From Rubrolithibacter sp043763625 (GTDB lineage: Bacteria; Bacteroidota; Bacteroidia; Sphingobacteriales; Sphingobacteriaceae): 51,598 nt of DNA. Within the stretch, counting starts at the first letter, position 1, and each line of letters opens with the position of its first letter. A program made the translations under genes and the position numbers. Below are positions 32,863-42,462 of this stretch, piece after piece. Under the pieces are notes generated by a model. It did not search any database. It was not told the origin of the DNA and saw only the letters and a program-made list of their open reading frames with translations. The DNA is taken from contig JAYULL010000082.1 in the NCBI GenBank assembly GCA_043763625.1, forward strand, positions 1 to 51,598, in the 5' to 3' direction.

Positions 32863-35001
32863 CTACTTTTTCAACGAAAGCTGAATATTATTAGAATTAA
32901 TTTGAATAAAATCAGCCATTACTTGTAAACTCTCGTCTTGAATAAAATCTACGTCGTCTTTAGGTTTTGTTTCGCCTTTCTTTAAGAGCGGCAAGCCTTT
33001 TAAAGCTCTGCGTTGGTTATCCCGAGCCAATGTCCTTGCTTCTTGTTCGTCACGTTCTTTTTTTAACTGAGTCTCGTTTAAAGTAACTGTAGCTTCTGCC
33101 GAACGCTTATTAAATTGTTCGATATCTTCAACCAAGTACTTATACTCCGGCGCTGCTTTCATACGCTTTTCGTGTTTATTTTCAAGCTGAGCCTTAACTT
33201 TTGAAAGATCGCCGACTTTGTTATACGTGCTTGGATCTATAACATCAAAAGGCAGTGCAGAGGGTTCAGAACTTTCGCCGAATTTATCCGCAGGGTACGT
33301 CATTGGGAATGCAATATCGGGAATAACTCCTTTATGCTGAGTACTATTACCGTTTATGCGATAGAACTTCGCCATGGTTAAATTAATGATTCCGAAGCGA
33401 GGAGCGTTGGCGGAATTAGGTATAGACTTATCGCTGTCCTTTTTGTTTTGAGCCATTAATAATAATTTGTCGGCGGGACTGATAACCCTTGACATATCAA
33501 TAGAAGATTGAACAGTTCCCTTGCCATAGGTTTGAGTTCCCATAATTATTCCTCGACCGTAATCCTGAATAGCTCCGGCAAAAATTTCTGAAGCGGAGGC
33601 GCTAAAGCGGTCCACCATAACACCTACAGGTCCTTCCCATGCAATTCCGGGATCTTCATCTTTATCAACTTCTACTTTTTTAGGGTCTTTTACTTGAACT
33701 ACCGGGCCGGTTTTAATAAATAATCCGGTAAGCTCAATTGCTTCCATCAGAGAACCTCCTCCGTTAGCACGAAGGTCGATTACTACTCCGTCAACCTTTT
33801 CCCGTTTAAGGGTATCTAGAATTAACCGAACATCGCGAGTTGTACTTTTATAATTAGGATCGCCGCCTTGCATTGCTTTAAAGTCTGCATAGAACCCGGG
33901 AATATCAATTATGCCAAGCTTATAGTCTTTACCGCCCACGTGTATTGTTTTTATTGCTTTTTTGGCGGACTGATCTTCGAGAACAATTTTTTCGCGAATC
34001 AATTCAACTATTTTCGGCTTAGCGCTAAGCTCTTGTCCTGCCGGAATTACACGAAGTCTCACAGTAGTTCCCTTTTTGCCTTTTATAAGTTGTACAGTAT
34101 TACTTAGCTTCCATCCGCGAACGTCAACAAACTCGCCGTCTTTACCCTGCGCTACCGCTAAAATTTTATCGTCGGCATTTAAGAGTTTTGATTTAAAAGC
34201 GGGGCCCCCGGAAATTACTTCGGCGATTTTTACAACTTCGTTTTCTAACTGAAGTCTGGCGCCGATACCTTCAAAACTTCTCGCCATTTCTTCGTTAAAC
34301 TCCTGCGCCCGTTGCGGAACGAAGTAGTTTGTGTGTGGGTCAATGGATTCTGTGAAAGCATCAATAATTACTTGAAAGGCATCCTGATTATCCGTCTTAG
34401 CGGCTTGCGATAGTAAGTTTTCGTAGCGCTGTTTTAATGTTTGGGTATTTTTTACCTCATCTGCACCCGTGATTTTAAGGTTTAAACGATCATAAGCAAC
34501 ACGTTTGTTCCATTCCTTGTTAGCTTCATCCGCGGTTGAAAACCAAGGCAATTTACTGCGATCATAGGTATATATCTCGTTTGATGCAAAACTGAATTTG
34601 CCGCTTACTTGACTAAGCGAGTATTTTAAACGTTCATCATAGCGCTTTTGAAAAACGTTAAAAATCTTAAATAAAGCACCTAATTCACCATCGCGAAGCT
34701 CGTCATCAATCTTAGTTTTGTACTGCTCAAACTCTTTAACATCCGAAGCAAGAAGATAATTATGGCCCTCATCAAGTCGTTTTAAATAATTGTTAAGTAC
34801 CACAGCCGAAAGAGAGTCGCCTATTTCTATTTTTTTATAATGGAAATTTTCAACAAGCTTTACGATTTCTTTAGTCACAATTCCCTGTTGCGCATCCGGC
34901 TTTAAATTGTGCGATCCTTCAACCGTCGGGTCAATAGGTGTATTAGCTTGACAAGCAAAAGCCGCAGCCGTAAATAAGGAAAGAAATATTTTTCTAAGCA
35001 T
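32863..35001 (-). CDS. prc: Carboxy-terminal (tail-specific) processing protease
   Basis: The 712-residue S41 protease has a signal peptide (MLRKIFLSLFTAAAFA), a helical N-terminal domain, a PDZ domain (about 240-330), the catalytic core with a Ser in DRFSASASEIFAGA (about 465-470) and a Lys in TYGKGTVQ (about 492), then a C-terminal DUF3340 domain. It degrades periplasmic proteins from their C termini and processes cell-wall hydrolases. The start at 35001 is chosen for its signal peptide; an ATG at 35025 would put eight residues ahead of it. Between it and the upstream TPR gene is a terminator, so it is transcribed alone. Confidence 0.92.
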   Translation of the reverse strand: MLRKIFLSLFTAAAFACQANTPIDPTVEGSHNLKPDAQQGIVTKEIVKLVENFHYKKIEIGDSLSAVVLNNYLKRLDEGHNYLLASDVKEFEQYKTKIDDELRDGELGALFKIFNVFQKRYDERLKYSLSQVSGKFSFASNEIYTYDRSKLPWFSTADEANKEWNKRVAYDRLNLKITGADEVKNTQTLKQRYENLLSQAAKTDNQDAFQVIIDAFTESIDPHTNYFVPQRAQEFNEEMARSFEGIGARLQLENEVVKIAEVISGGPAFKSKLLNADDKILAVAQGKDGEFVDVRGWKLSNTVQLIKGKKGTTVRLRVIPAGQELSAKPKIVELIREKIVLEDQSAKKAIKTIHVGGKDYKLGIIDIPGFYADFKAMQGGDPNYKSTTRDVRLILDTLKREKVDGVVIDLRANGGGSLMEAIELTGLFIKTGPVVQVKDPKKVEVDKDEDPGIAWEGPVGVMVDRFSASASEIFAGAIQDYGRGIIMGTQTYGKGTVQSSIDMSRVISPADKLLLMAQNKKDSDKSIPNSANAPRFGIINLTMAKFYRINGNSTQHKGVIPDIAFPMTYPADKFGESSEPSALPFDVIDPSTYNKVGDLSKVKAQLENKHEKRMKAAPEYKYLVEDIEQFNKRSAEATVTLNETQLKKERDEQEARTLARDNQRRALKGLPLLKKGETKPKDDVDFIQDESLQVMADFIQINSNNIQLSLKK

Positions 35002-35070
35002 TTCTTTAAGAGATTTAAAATCCATGTGTTGGTTTAACTCTAACTAATTTGGTACCAAGTTTTTAATACT

Positions 35071-35100
35071 AAAAAAGAGGCAGCTTAATACTGCCTCTTT
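35071..35100 (-). terminator. Terminator after the TPR protein gene
   Basis: A perfect 10-bp stem AAAGAGGCAG/CTGCCTCTTT (35074-35083 and 35091-35100) with a 7-base loop is followed on the minus strand by a run of T. It lies about 100 bases after the TPR gene stop. Confidence 0.85.
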
Positions 35101-35201
35101 CTAACAACTTAAAGCCAAAAATAGTATTTTTTATTTTTAATATATCCGGAATTTTACGCTATAGTGAAGGTCTTCTTTCATTAAAATGATTTTCAATCTC
35201 A

Positions 35202-36281
35202 CTAGTATACTTTATTAGCTGTAGTTTTCAGGTAAGAGCTTTTCAGCTCATTATATTCCTCTATGGCTGTTTTTGCATATACGTAGTTCCCGGCCTTCTT
35301 ATAAATATCCCCGACGCAGCTTTTTATATCGATTAACAAACCGGTGTAGTTTAGGGCTTTCGCTATTTCCTCAGCCTGTTTGTAATCGGCTAAAGCTTGC
35401 TGAACATCGCCCAAACTATTTTTAATGGAGGCTAAGTTAAATATGAATTCAACCTTGGACCCGGGATTCTGCAACTTATCTGCCATTATGCCGGCTTGTA
35501 CATAAAACCACTTGGCTTCCGAAAATTTGCTTTGGGTTTTATACATTTCTGCCAGATCTCGAAAGCACATCATGCGGCCTGTTTTATTTCCCATACGGCG
35601 ATAAAGAGGAAAAGCCTTGCGCAGGATGTAATATTCGGCATCTCCGTATTTGTTTTGCAATGTTTTAATCGAAGCAATACGTAAGTATCCGTCGCTCACT
35701 TGGTTTGATTTCATCAAGGCTTTGTTAAGCTCAACATTAAGCTGCGCATATAACAAGGCTTCGGTGTATCTCCCTTGACTTTTATAGATCGCCGATAAAT
35801 TCTGACTGATATTTACCATTGCGACTTTATCTTTTAAAACCTCTGCAACCGTAAAGGCTTCCTTAAAAAACAGGATTGCTTTATTCTCATCGCTCTGTAC
35901 AGCGCTGTGAACAGCTAAAGTATTATAGAGCAAAATCAAACCCTTTCGATTTCCGTCTTGCCTGTAAACTTCTATCAAATCTAGAAGCGATTTTCGGGTT
36001 ATTTCGTTCTGCCGAGCATAAATCGGAGTTTCGGACAGCAAAGTATATAAAGATTGAAGGGTTTTGTACCGGTTAAAAGACAAGGCTTCCATGGCTTTTT
36101 TTTGAAATCCTGCATCAACAAGTTGCCGGAATAGGAGAACAGAATCAACAAAAGGAGCCATTTCTTGAGGTCCGATCTTAACCCTTTTAACCGTTCCAAC
36201 AGTGGTAGAGTCTCCGGTTTTTGCAAAAGAAAAGGTGGTCAACGTAAAAAACAGAAACAAGATTAAATTAAGAATTTTCAT
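35202..36281 (-). CDS. Secreted tetratricopeptide-repeat protein
   Basis: The 359-residue protein has a signal peptide (1-20, TFSFA) and then about five to six TPR-like helical pairs (for example KAILFFKEAFTVAEVLKDK, YTEALLYAQLNVELN and KFSEAKWFYVQAGIMADKL). It ends without a membrane or histidine-kinase domain, unlike many Bacteroidota TPR sensor proteins, so it may be a truncated relative or a stand-alone scaffold. Function unknown. Confidence 0.75.
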   Translation of the reverse strand: MKILNLILFLFFTLTTFSFAKTGDSTTVGTVKRVKIGPQEMAPFVDSVLLFRQLVDAGFQKKAMEALSFNRYKTLQSLYTLLSETPIYARQNEITRKSLLDLIEVYRQDGNRKGLILLYNTLAVHSAVQSDENKAILFFKEAFTVAEVLKDKVAMVNISQNLSAIYKSQGRYTEALLYAQLNVELNKALMKSNQVSDGYLRIASIKTLQNKYGDAEYYILRKAFPLYRRMGNKTGRMMCFRDLAEMYKTQSKFSEAKWFYVQAGIMADKLQNPGSKVEFIFNLASIKNSLGDVQQALADYKQAEEIAKALNYTGLLIDIKSCVGDIYKKAGNYVYAKTAIEEYNELKSSYLKTTANKVY

Positions 36282-36309
36282 ACGTTATGCTTTTGACACA
36301 GATAGTTTT

Positions 36310-36317
36310 CAAATTTA
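36310..36317 (-). promoter_or_regulatory. -7 box (TAAATTTG on minus strand) of the TPR gene
   Basis: The plus strand CAAATTTA is a perfect reverse TAnnTTTG 28 bases before the ATG. The -33 element is not clear. Confidence 0.4.
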
Positions 36318-36441
36318 ATTAGAGGGAGCTCCATCTTTAAGGAATTTATATTTTTTTACAAACGTAAGGGTCTTATCGATATTGTACTATCGTGAAACAT
36401 TCAAATCTCGTAACAGCACAAGCGGTAAAAAATTTTTGAGC

Positions 36442-37266
36442 TCAATATTTTTTGCTTAGGTTATTCATCACATTACTGTCTAACTTGGTGAGGGTAGTAT
36501 TTAAATCAGTTTGAATGAAGTGAAGTTTAAATGCGGTTATGGCAGCTAGGGTATCTTTTATATCATAACCGATTAAGCGTAAAGCAATCTGTGGATTAAA
36601 AGTACTGTCGGCTACTTCAAGAAAATCATCATACCACATGCCGTATCCGGCGTCCGCTAATCGTTTCCAAGGGAAATACTTGTTAGGGTCTACCTTCCGG
36701 CCGGGGGCAATGTCAGAATGCCCGATGAAATTACTTGGCGGAATATTATAGTTTTTTTTTAAAACAGCAAGTAAGCCTAATAGGCTGTTTATCTGATCTT
36801 CGGAAAAGGGTTCGAATCCGTCGTTGTCTAATTCTATTCCTAAAGAAACAGAATTTATATCGGTAACATTTCCCCATTTGGCCGCCCCACCGTGCCATGC
36901 TCGCAAATAGTCGTTAAGCATATGGTAAACGGTACCATCCTTACATATAACGTAATGAGCACTTACTTGCGTTTTGCCGATAGTGAAAGTTTTTAGAGTT
37001 TGTTCGCAAGCCTTTTGTGCGGTGTGATGTATAATAACGAAGTTGGGTTTTCGAAGATTGAAATTGACAGTTCCGGCAAACTCAGTAGAATTTTTAACGC
37101 CTGCAGCTTCGATTGGCGGTAATTCTTTTCGGCCTATTTCTTTTGCAAATGCCTTCGCATTCTTGCGATATATCTTGTTTGTTTTGGCATAAGGGTTTAC
37201 CGAACAGGAAGAAACAAAGAGCGTGGAGATAAAAAGGTAGAAAATTATTTGTGCAAATGCTTTCAT
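36442..37266 (-). CDS. N-acetylmuramoyl-L-alanine amidase, AmpD/amidase_2 type lipoprotein
   Basis: The 274-residue protein has a lipoprotein signal (LFVSSC, Cys21) and an amidase_2 domain. The zinc site is His80 or His81 (IIHHTA), His183 (GHSD) and Asp193; the 183/193 spacing equals that of AmpD. Glu145 in LGIELDND fits the catalytic glutamate. It cleaves the bond between MurNAc and L-Ala in peptidoglycan or its fragments. Lipid anchoring places it in the periplasm, so it is more likely a wall remodeller than a cytoplasmic recycling enzyme. About 80 residues beyond the domain are unrecognised. Confidence 0.88.
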   Translation of the reverse strand: MKAFAQIIFYLFISTLFVSSCSVNPYAKTNKIYRKNAKAFAKEIGRKELPPIEAAGVKNSTEFAGTVNFNLRKPNFVIIHHTAQKACEQTLKTFTIGKTQVSAHYVICKDGTVYHMLNDYLRAWHGGAAKWGNVTDINSVSLGIELDNDGFEPFSEDQINSLLGLLAVLKKNYNIPPSNFIGHSDIAPGRKVDPNKYFPWKRLADAGYGMWYDDFLEVADSTFNPQIALRLIGYDIKDTLAAITAFKLHFIQTDLNTTLTKLDSNVMNNLSKKY

Positions 37267-37277
37267 ATTACTAATTA

Positions 37278-37285
37278 CAAAAATA
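37278..37285 (-). promoter_or_regulatory. -7 box (TATTTTTG on minus strand) of the amidase gene
   Basis: The plus strand CAAAAATA is a perfect reverse TAnnTTTG just 11 bases before the ATG, which would give a very short leader. It is therefore a weak candidate. Confidence 0.3.
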
Positions 37286-37315
37286 CTTAAACAAGGTTGG
37301 AGAACTGCTACAAAA

Positions 37316-37350
37316 CAAAAAGACTTTCGTGATTAACGAAAGCCTTTTTA
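37316..37350 (-). terminator. Terminator after the haloperoxidase-like gene
   Basis: An inverted repeat AAGACTTTCGT/ACGAAAGCCTT around a 5-base loop (37319-37347) has flanking A and T runs. On the minus strand it ends in TCTTTTTG. It closes the SusC/SusD/FG-GAP/haloperoxidase locus. Confidence 0.8.
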
Positions 37351-37450
37351 ACTAACTACTAACTAACTCTAATACTCTAGGGTTATTAATAGATAAGACA
37401 GTTTGCCGTTACTTTCCCCCTATTACAATTAAAAAATAATTTTTATAGGA

Positions 37451-38779
37451 TTATTTCTTAAGCTTTATTCGATTAACAACCAACTCGCCGATTTGCTTGC
37501 CTTGTTTGGTGCCTTGCCCGCAAGAATTTAAAAAATGGATGCCTCCGTAAACTCTTGATCTTCCGGCTTCTAAGGCTGCGATACGGAAAGATTTAAAGGA
37601 TCGTTTAGCTATGCCGAACTCCACCTCGGATGTATCGGTGAACGAAAAGTTATCGCCGTAAAATTTAGAAAGAACCTCTGCAGCGGCTGAAGATATTGCA
37701 GCATGTCCGCTAGTATATTCCGGGAAGGGCGGAGTTTGAATGTAGGGGCGCCAATTCGGATCAAAATACTTATTGATTACTGTCTCGGGCCGCACGTAAT
37801 TGGTCTTATATTTTGTGTACCAGCAGCTTATAAAGGCGTCGAAAATTGCTATAGAAGTTTCGGCGTAATGGCTCACTGTAGTATTGAAATCAACGTTATT
37901 TGTTTCGGCTGCAATACCAATAATATTCATCCAATGGCCCGCGGGCGAAAACTTTTTGGTGCCGTAAGAAGCATGACCGACTACATTTAGTTTAAACGCA
38001 TTATCATCCCAGAAATCGGCAATTTGTTTTTGTTCTGCGGTTAAACTATCGCCTATCATTTTTACCGCAAGCGTATTTTTGTAGAAAGGGCTGTTTTTAT
38101 CCTTCATATTGTAAACCGGCGGGTCCGGAACTTGAATTTGCGTAGCAGAATCCAATACTAAAGTACGTATTTCGGCCCAATGCGCTTCAAGTGCTTGCGC
38201 ATACATTGGCGGCGTAGGGCGCCAACGGTCCTCCTCGTTTGTTACTGTATATTTACTTGCCGAGCGAGTTTTACCGTAATTGTCGTTTTTACTCCATTTT
38301 AAAATATATTTTCCTACCGAATCGGCATAGGCAACCGATGCTTTTAATACATCGTCCGGCATTCCGGCATCATCGGCCTTATCTTTGAGCTCTTCTACAT
38401 ACTCAACCATACTTCCTTCCGGAAAGGTAACAGCATTGCCGACTGCGCAAAAAGCCAGTATCGAAGCAAAGGGATAATCTATTAAATCAGGGTTTTGAGG
38501 TTTTGGACATGAAGGAAGCTCGTTAATCTGTCCGGCAAGTGACCTGAAATGCTTACTGTCTCCTGCTGCAACTACTTCGTAAGCAGCTATATTGGCATAA
38601 GCATAATTACGCGAGGCAACAACCGGCGGGAAGCCGTTCTCGAGTATAATATCGTTGAGCCTTTTTACGCTGATTCGATATAATGCGGGGTCGTGTGTGA
38701 TTTTTTGGTAATTCTTTTTTTTACAACCCGGACCAAATACAATAAAGAATAAGATCGGCAAAAATAACTTTTTTGGCAT
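37451..38779 (-). CDS. Vanadium-haloperoxidase/PAP2-fold lipoprotein
   Basis: The 442-residue protein has a lipoprotein signal (FGPGC, Cys19). Its C-terminal half carries the vanadate/phosphate-site triad of motifs: K-x6-RP (Lys323, Arg330-Pro331), TSGH (Ser357-Gly358-His359, usually PSGH) and SR-x5-H (Ser408, Arg409, His415). Proteins of this fold either oxidise halides with peroxide using vanadate or act as acid phosphatases; the residue set does not settle which. The gene follows the FG-GAP/ASPIC gene by 18 bases and is the last of the SusCD-type locus. Confidence 0.85.
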   Translation of the reverse strand: MPKKLFLPILFFIVFGPGCKKKNYQKITHDPALYRISVKRLNDIILENGFPPVVASRNYAYANIAAYEVVAAGDSKHFRSLAGQINELPSCPKPQNPDLIDYPFASILAFCAVGNAVTFPEGSMVEYVEELKDKADDAGMPDDVLKASVAYADSVGKYILKWSKNDNYGKTRSASKYTVTNEEDRWRPTPPMYAQALEAHWAEIRTLVLDSATQIQVPDPPVYNMKDKNSPFYKNTLAVKMIGDSLTAEQKQIADFWDDNAFKLNVVGHASYGTKKFSPAGHWMNIIGIAAETNNVDFNTTVSHYAETSIAIFDAFISCWYTKYKTNYVRPETVINKYFDPNWRPYIQTPPFPEYTSGHAAISSAAAEVLSKFYGDNFSFTDTSEVEFGIAKRSFKSFRIAALEAGRSRVYGGIHFLNSCGQGTKQGKQIGELVVNRIKLKK

Positions 38780-38797
38780 GCGTTAATTTGAAAAATA

Positions 38798-41700
38798 TTA
38801 GAACGTTAACTTTCTGCTTTTATCGTACGAATTGAAAATTTCTACTGATTTTATCTCAGTTCCGATTTCTAAAAAGCGGCCGGACTGTGATAAATATGAA
38901 GATCCGTAATAAATTTCTTCCTTTCTTTTGCGTCCGTTTCGTAGGGTATAAAGAGCATATGAATCGTCCTTTTTTAAAGGAATTAACGAATTTACAGATG
39001 TTTTCTCAAAAGTACACAGAGGAGCTTTATTTCGTCCGGCAATTACTATTGTTCCCCGGCTTCCTCCATTTAATTTTACTAGGGCTCGAGCGTCGCCCGG
39101 AACAAAAAAACCTGTTTCTGCTGCTTTTTTGGAAGTAAAATTCCCCTTTCCGTTTCCAACCAATACCCATCCCGTTGACGCATCGTATCTTCCTGTCAGT
39201 GATTCCGGCCCGTAAAAGTTACCTACAGCTACTATATCTAAATTACCGTCTTGATTAATATCTTGAGCAATGATACCGTTTAGCGGCGCACACTGTGCTG
39301 ATTTCGGTAACCGACTCACTTTAAACTTCCCTGAACCTTTATTTTCTACATATATCGAAGCCATATTAAATGCTTCTAATTCTGTTGCATTTTGTCTGTC
39401 TGCTTCGTTAAATATATCCTTGTAACCCATTTTCCCGAAATCATGATAATAGTAAATCTTCTTTTTAAGCGCTGCTATCTGGTCGATCATTGTATTTCGG
39501 GTATGTACCGGGTATTCAACCCCGTTTACATAGCTGAATAGAAAAGCATCCAAGGCGCCGTCATCATTAAAATCTCGATATCTTACTGTTACCGGCTCCT
39601 TAATATTAGCTTTGAATCGAGAGTTTAGTCCCAAGTTTCCTAAAACGTAATCTGCATCTCCATCGTTATCAAAATCAGCCCCGGTAATACTGTTATACCA
39701 ACCCGTATAGTTTTTAAAATTGGCGGGTAAAATCTTTTTAAACATTTTTCCTGCAATATTCCTATAGATTTCGAGAGACATAAACTCACCGGTTATCATT
39801 AGATCTAAAAAACCATCATTGTCATAATCCGTCCATAACGCTGCAGTTACCATCCCACATTTACGGATTGCAGGGCAATATTGACTAGTAGCATCTGTAA
39901 ACTTCGTTTGCCCGGTTGTAGGATTGAAATCATTTCTTAACAAGTAACTTATTCCGGCACGAGGATATTGGTGAGGTATATTCCTACCTCCGATAAATAG
40001 ATCAATATCGCCGTCTTTATCAAAGTCTGCTCCTACAACACACGAGCCGCTTCCTGTTGTAGGTGGTAATAGAGGTGCAGCACTTCTAAAATTGCCTTTA
40101 CCATCGTTCAAATAAAATATATCGCTGTATGCCTTTGGATCCGCAAATTCGTTACCGCCGCCTACACAATATAAATCATTATCTCCATCGTTATCTGCAT
40201 CAAAAAAAAGGACGCCCGTTTCTTCTTGTAATTTATTATCAACATCTTTTGTTAAAGCTTTTTGATTAAAACTACCGTCCTTCCTTTGAATAAAAAAGTA
40301 CCCGCTGTGTCGGGATGAACCGCTCACGTAAAAATCTTCGAGAGCGTCACCGTTAACATCGGCAACTGCTAAAGACGGCCCTTGAATAGAGTATTTATGC
40401 GGAACAGTATACTGATAGTTAAAATCAAGGTAATCGTTTTCTTCGTGAATGTAATTTTGAGGGAGGCTGTTTCCGGCATTTTTAAAGGGTTTTAAAACAC
40501 TCTTAGTATCGAAAAAAGGAGCTACCGGGAAAAATGCATCTTTTTCCTGTACTAGCAGCCATTGATTAACTCGAACATTTTTTAAAATTTGAACCTTTCC
40601 CGATTGCCACGCAATTTTAAGCGAATCAATCTTTTCTATTTTTCCTAAACCGAAGAACAATCTGTCATCTACGCTCGACAAATAGCCACGTTGCAGGCAT
40701 TGCTCCGCATATTGCATGGTTCCTTTGTGCCAAATACTGATTTTAGCGCCTATACCAAAGGGATTACCCTTATCGCCTTTAAGTTTTATTTGAAGTCGGC
40801 TATATCCGGTTGAACTTTTGCCGGAATCTTTAACTGCTGAATTATTACGATAAACAAATGCCTTGTCATTTAAATTGTTCATTACAATATCTAAATCGCC
40901 GTCGTTGTCGAGATCGACATAAGCCGCCCCGTTCGAAAACGAAACATCTGAAAGACCCCATTCTTTCGCTTTATCAGTAAAACTCAGGTCACGATTATTA
41001 TGAAATAAGAAGTTGCTTTTCTTTACCTCACCCAATTCTTTAGCTTTTTCCTCCAGCTTTTTTTTGTTAGATTCAGATGTACCAAACATTCTGTTCTCAT
41101 TAGCATATGTAGCAAAATCCAAGTCCGTTATATCTTTAACATACCCGTTTGTAATTAATAAGTCTTTCCAGCCGTCCATATCAAAATCAGCCCACAAGGG
41201 AGTCCAGCTCCAATCAGTGGCTGCAATTCCGGCCATATAACCAATATCACAGAAGGTGGCAGCATGTGCAGAGTCCGGCACGGAGCCGGAATTTAGTTGA
41301 AGCATGTTTCGAACAAACTGAGGTTGATAGCCCCTTTGCAGTGCTTCCGCGTACTTATCGTTTTGAATCGTACCGAACATTGATTTGTGCCGAAGATTCT
41401 CGTCCGGTAGCATATCAACAACGCAAAGGTCCTCCAATCCGTCGTTGTTGCAGTCGGCCATATCCACTCCCATTGCGTTATGGCATTGATGAGCAAAATA
41501 ACTTGAAATTTTATTAGTAAATGTTCCGTTTTTATTGTTGATGTATAGATGGTCGTTAGATTGATAATCATTAGCAACATAAATGTCGGGCCAATTATCA
41601 TTGTTGAAATCTTTCACAATGAGCCCTAATCCCCAGCCTTCTGTTTGAATACCTGCTTGTTTAGATACATCAGTAAAATGAGGCAAAAAACTTCCGGCTT

Positions 41701-42370
41701 TTACTCCGTCATTTCGGTATAACTTGTCTTGGCTTAATCCGCTACCGTCAGTTCTTTGAACCCTAAGTTGATTCCGGTCTGCTTCTTTATCGGTATTAAT
41801 GCAAAGATAAACGTCTAGATCGCCGTCTTTATCGTAATCAAAAAAAGCAGATTGAGAACAATATGAATAGTCGTTCAAACCAACTTTCGCTCCCGATTCC
41901 TCAAATCTCGGAACTCCTTGTTTGTCATTTCCTTTATTAATAAACAGGAGATTGGCTGCAATTTTATCCTTTGAAGGGAAAGCGGTAGAAACGTATATAT
42001 CCAGTTTACCGTCTTCGTTAATATCTACCATAGCCACTCCAGTACACCAAGATTTTGTGCCGGTTCCTGAAGCCTCGGTTATATCACTAAACTTAAAATT
42101 GCCTTTATTAAGATAGAGCTTGCTTGAAACCATATTTCCCGCAAAGAATAGGTCTTGTAAGCCGTCATTATTGAAATCTCCTACACCAACTCCGCCACCG
42201 TTATAGATGTATTCAAATGTGAAAATATTAAGGGAGTCGGATTCTGAAATTTTATTTTCAAAGTTTATCCCTGTTTCAGAGGCGGAAATTTTAGAAAACA
42301 AGGTTTGCTTTCCGGTGCACGAGGTTAAAAGGAAAAGTATTGCATAACGCAAAAATCCCGGTTTCAGCAT
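38798..42370 (-). CDS. Giant FG-GAP/VCBS repeat and ASPIC/UnbV lipoprotein (CRTAC1-like)
   Basis: The 1190-residue protein has a lipoprotein signal (LLTSC, Cys18). It contains about 14 calcium-loop motifs of the DxDxDG type (such as DFNNDGLQD, DYDKDGDLD, DLDNDGDLD, DFDKDGDID and DINQDGNLD), spread from about residue 64 to 1060. An ASPIC/UnbV domain lies in the middle (about 530-615). These mark two integrin-like beta-propellers, so the protein should be a large calcium-stabilised surface binder. In Bacteroidota such proteins are often next to SusC/SusD pairs. Ligand unknown. It starts 93 bases after susD, beyond a terminator-like hairpin, so its expression may be lower than that of SusCD. Confidence 0.85.
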   Translation of the reverse strand: MLKPGFLRYAILFLLTSCTGKQTLFSKISASETGINFENKISESDSLNIFTFEYIYNGGGVGVGDFNNDGLQDLFFAGNMVSSKLYLNKGNFKFSDITEASGTGTKSWCTGVAMVDINEDGKLDIYVSTAFPSKDKIAANLLFINKGNDKQGVPRFEESGAKVGLNDYSYCSQSAFFDYDKDGDLDVYLCINTDKEADRNQLRVQRTDGSGLSQDKLYRNDGVKAGSFLPHFTDVSKQAGIQTEGWGLGLIVKDFNNDNWPDIYVANDYQSNDHLYINNKNGTFTNKISSYFAHQCHNAMGVDMADCNNDGLEDLCVVDMLPDENLRHKSMFGTIQNDKYAEALQRGYQPQFVRNMLQLNSGSVPDSAHAATFCDIGYMAGIAATDWSWTPLWADFDMDGWKDLLITNGYVKDITDLDFATYANENRMFGTSESNKKKLEEKAKELGEVKKSNFLFHNNRDLSFTDKAKEWGLSDVSFSNGAAYVDLDNDGDLDIVMNNLNDKAFVYRNNSAVKDSGKSSTGYSRLQIKLKGDKGNPFGIGAKISIWHKGTMQYAEQCLQRGYLSSVDDRLFFGLGKIEKIDSLKIAWQSGKVQILKNVRVNQWLLVQEKDAFFPVAPFFDTKSVLKPFKNAGNSLPQNYIHEENDYLDFNYQYTVPHKYSIQGPSLAVADVNGDALEDFYVSGSSRHSGYFFIQRKDGSFNQKALTKDVDNKLQEETGVLFFDADNDGDNDLYCVGGGNEFADPKAYSDIFYLNDGKGNFRSAAPLLPPTTGSGSCVVGADFDKDGDIDLFIGGRNIPHQYPRAGISYLLRNDFNPTTGQTKFTDATSQYCPAIRKCGMVTAALWTDYDNDGFLDLMITGEFMSLEIYRNIAGKMFKKILPANFKNYTGWYNSITGADFDNDGDADYVLGNLGLNSRFKANIKEPVTVRYRDFNDDGALDAFLFSYVNGVEYPVHTRNTMIDQIAALKKKIYYYHDFGKMGYKDIFNEADRQNATELEAFNMASIYVENKGSGKFKVSRLPKSAQCAPLNGIIAQDINQDGNLDIVAVGNFYGPESLTGRYDASTGWVLVGNGKGNFTSKKAAETGFFVPGDARALVKLNGGSRGTIVIAGRNKAPLCTFEKTSVNSLIPLKKDDSYALYTLRNGRKRKEEIYYGSSYLSQSGRFLEIGTEIKSVEIFNSYDKSRKLTF

Positions 42371-42416
42371 AAAATTTTTAGGAAAGGTAAGAGGTTTTGA
42401 AAACTATTAAAAACAT

Positions 42417-42450
42417 AAAGAGGCTGCCTTTTGCCAAGACAGCCTCTTTT
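42417..42450 (-). terminator. Hairpin between SusD gene and FG-GAP gene (terminator or attenuator)
   Basis: A 10-bp stem AAAGAGGCTG/CAGCCTCTTT (42417-42426 and 42440-42449) with a 13-base loop is followed on the minus strand by TATGTTTTT. It resembles the terminator at 35074-35100 and may let only part of the transcripts continue into the downstream genes. Confidence 0.7.
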
Positions 42451-42462
42451 AATTACAGATAA

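Noticed and set aside
41293..41601. 102-codon frame inside the FG-GAP gene, same strand
   Set aside because: Out-of-frame reading of a repetitive gene with strong motif support in the main frame.
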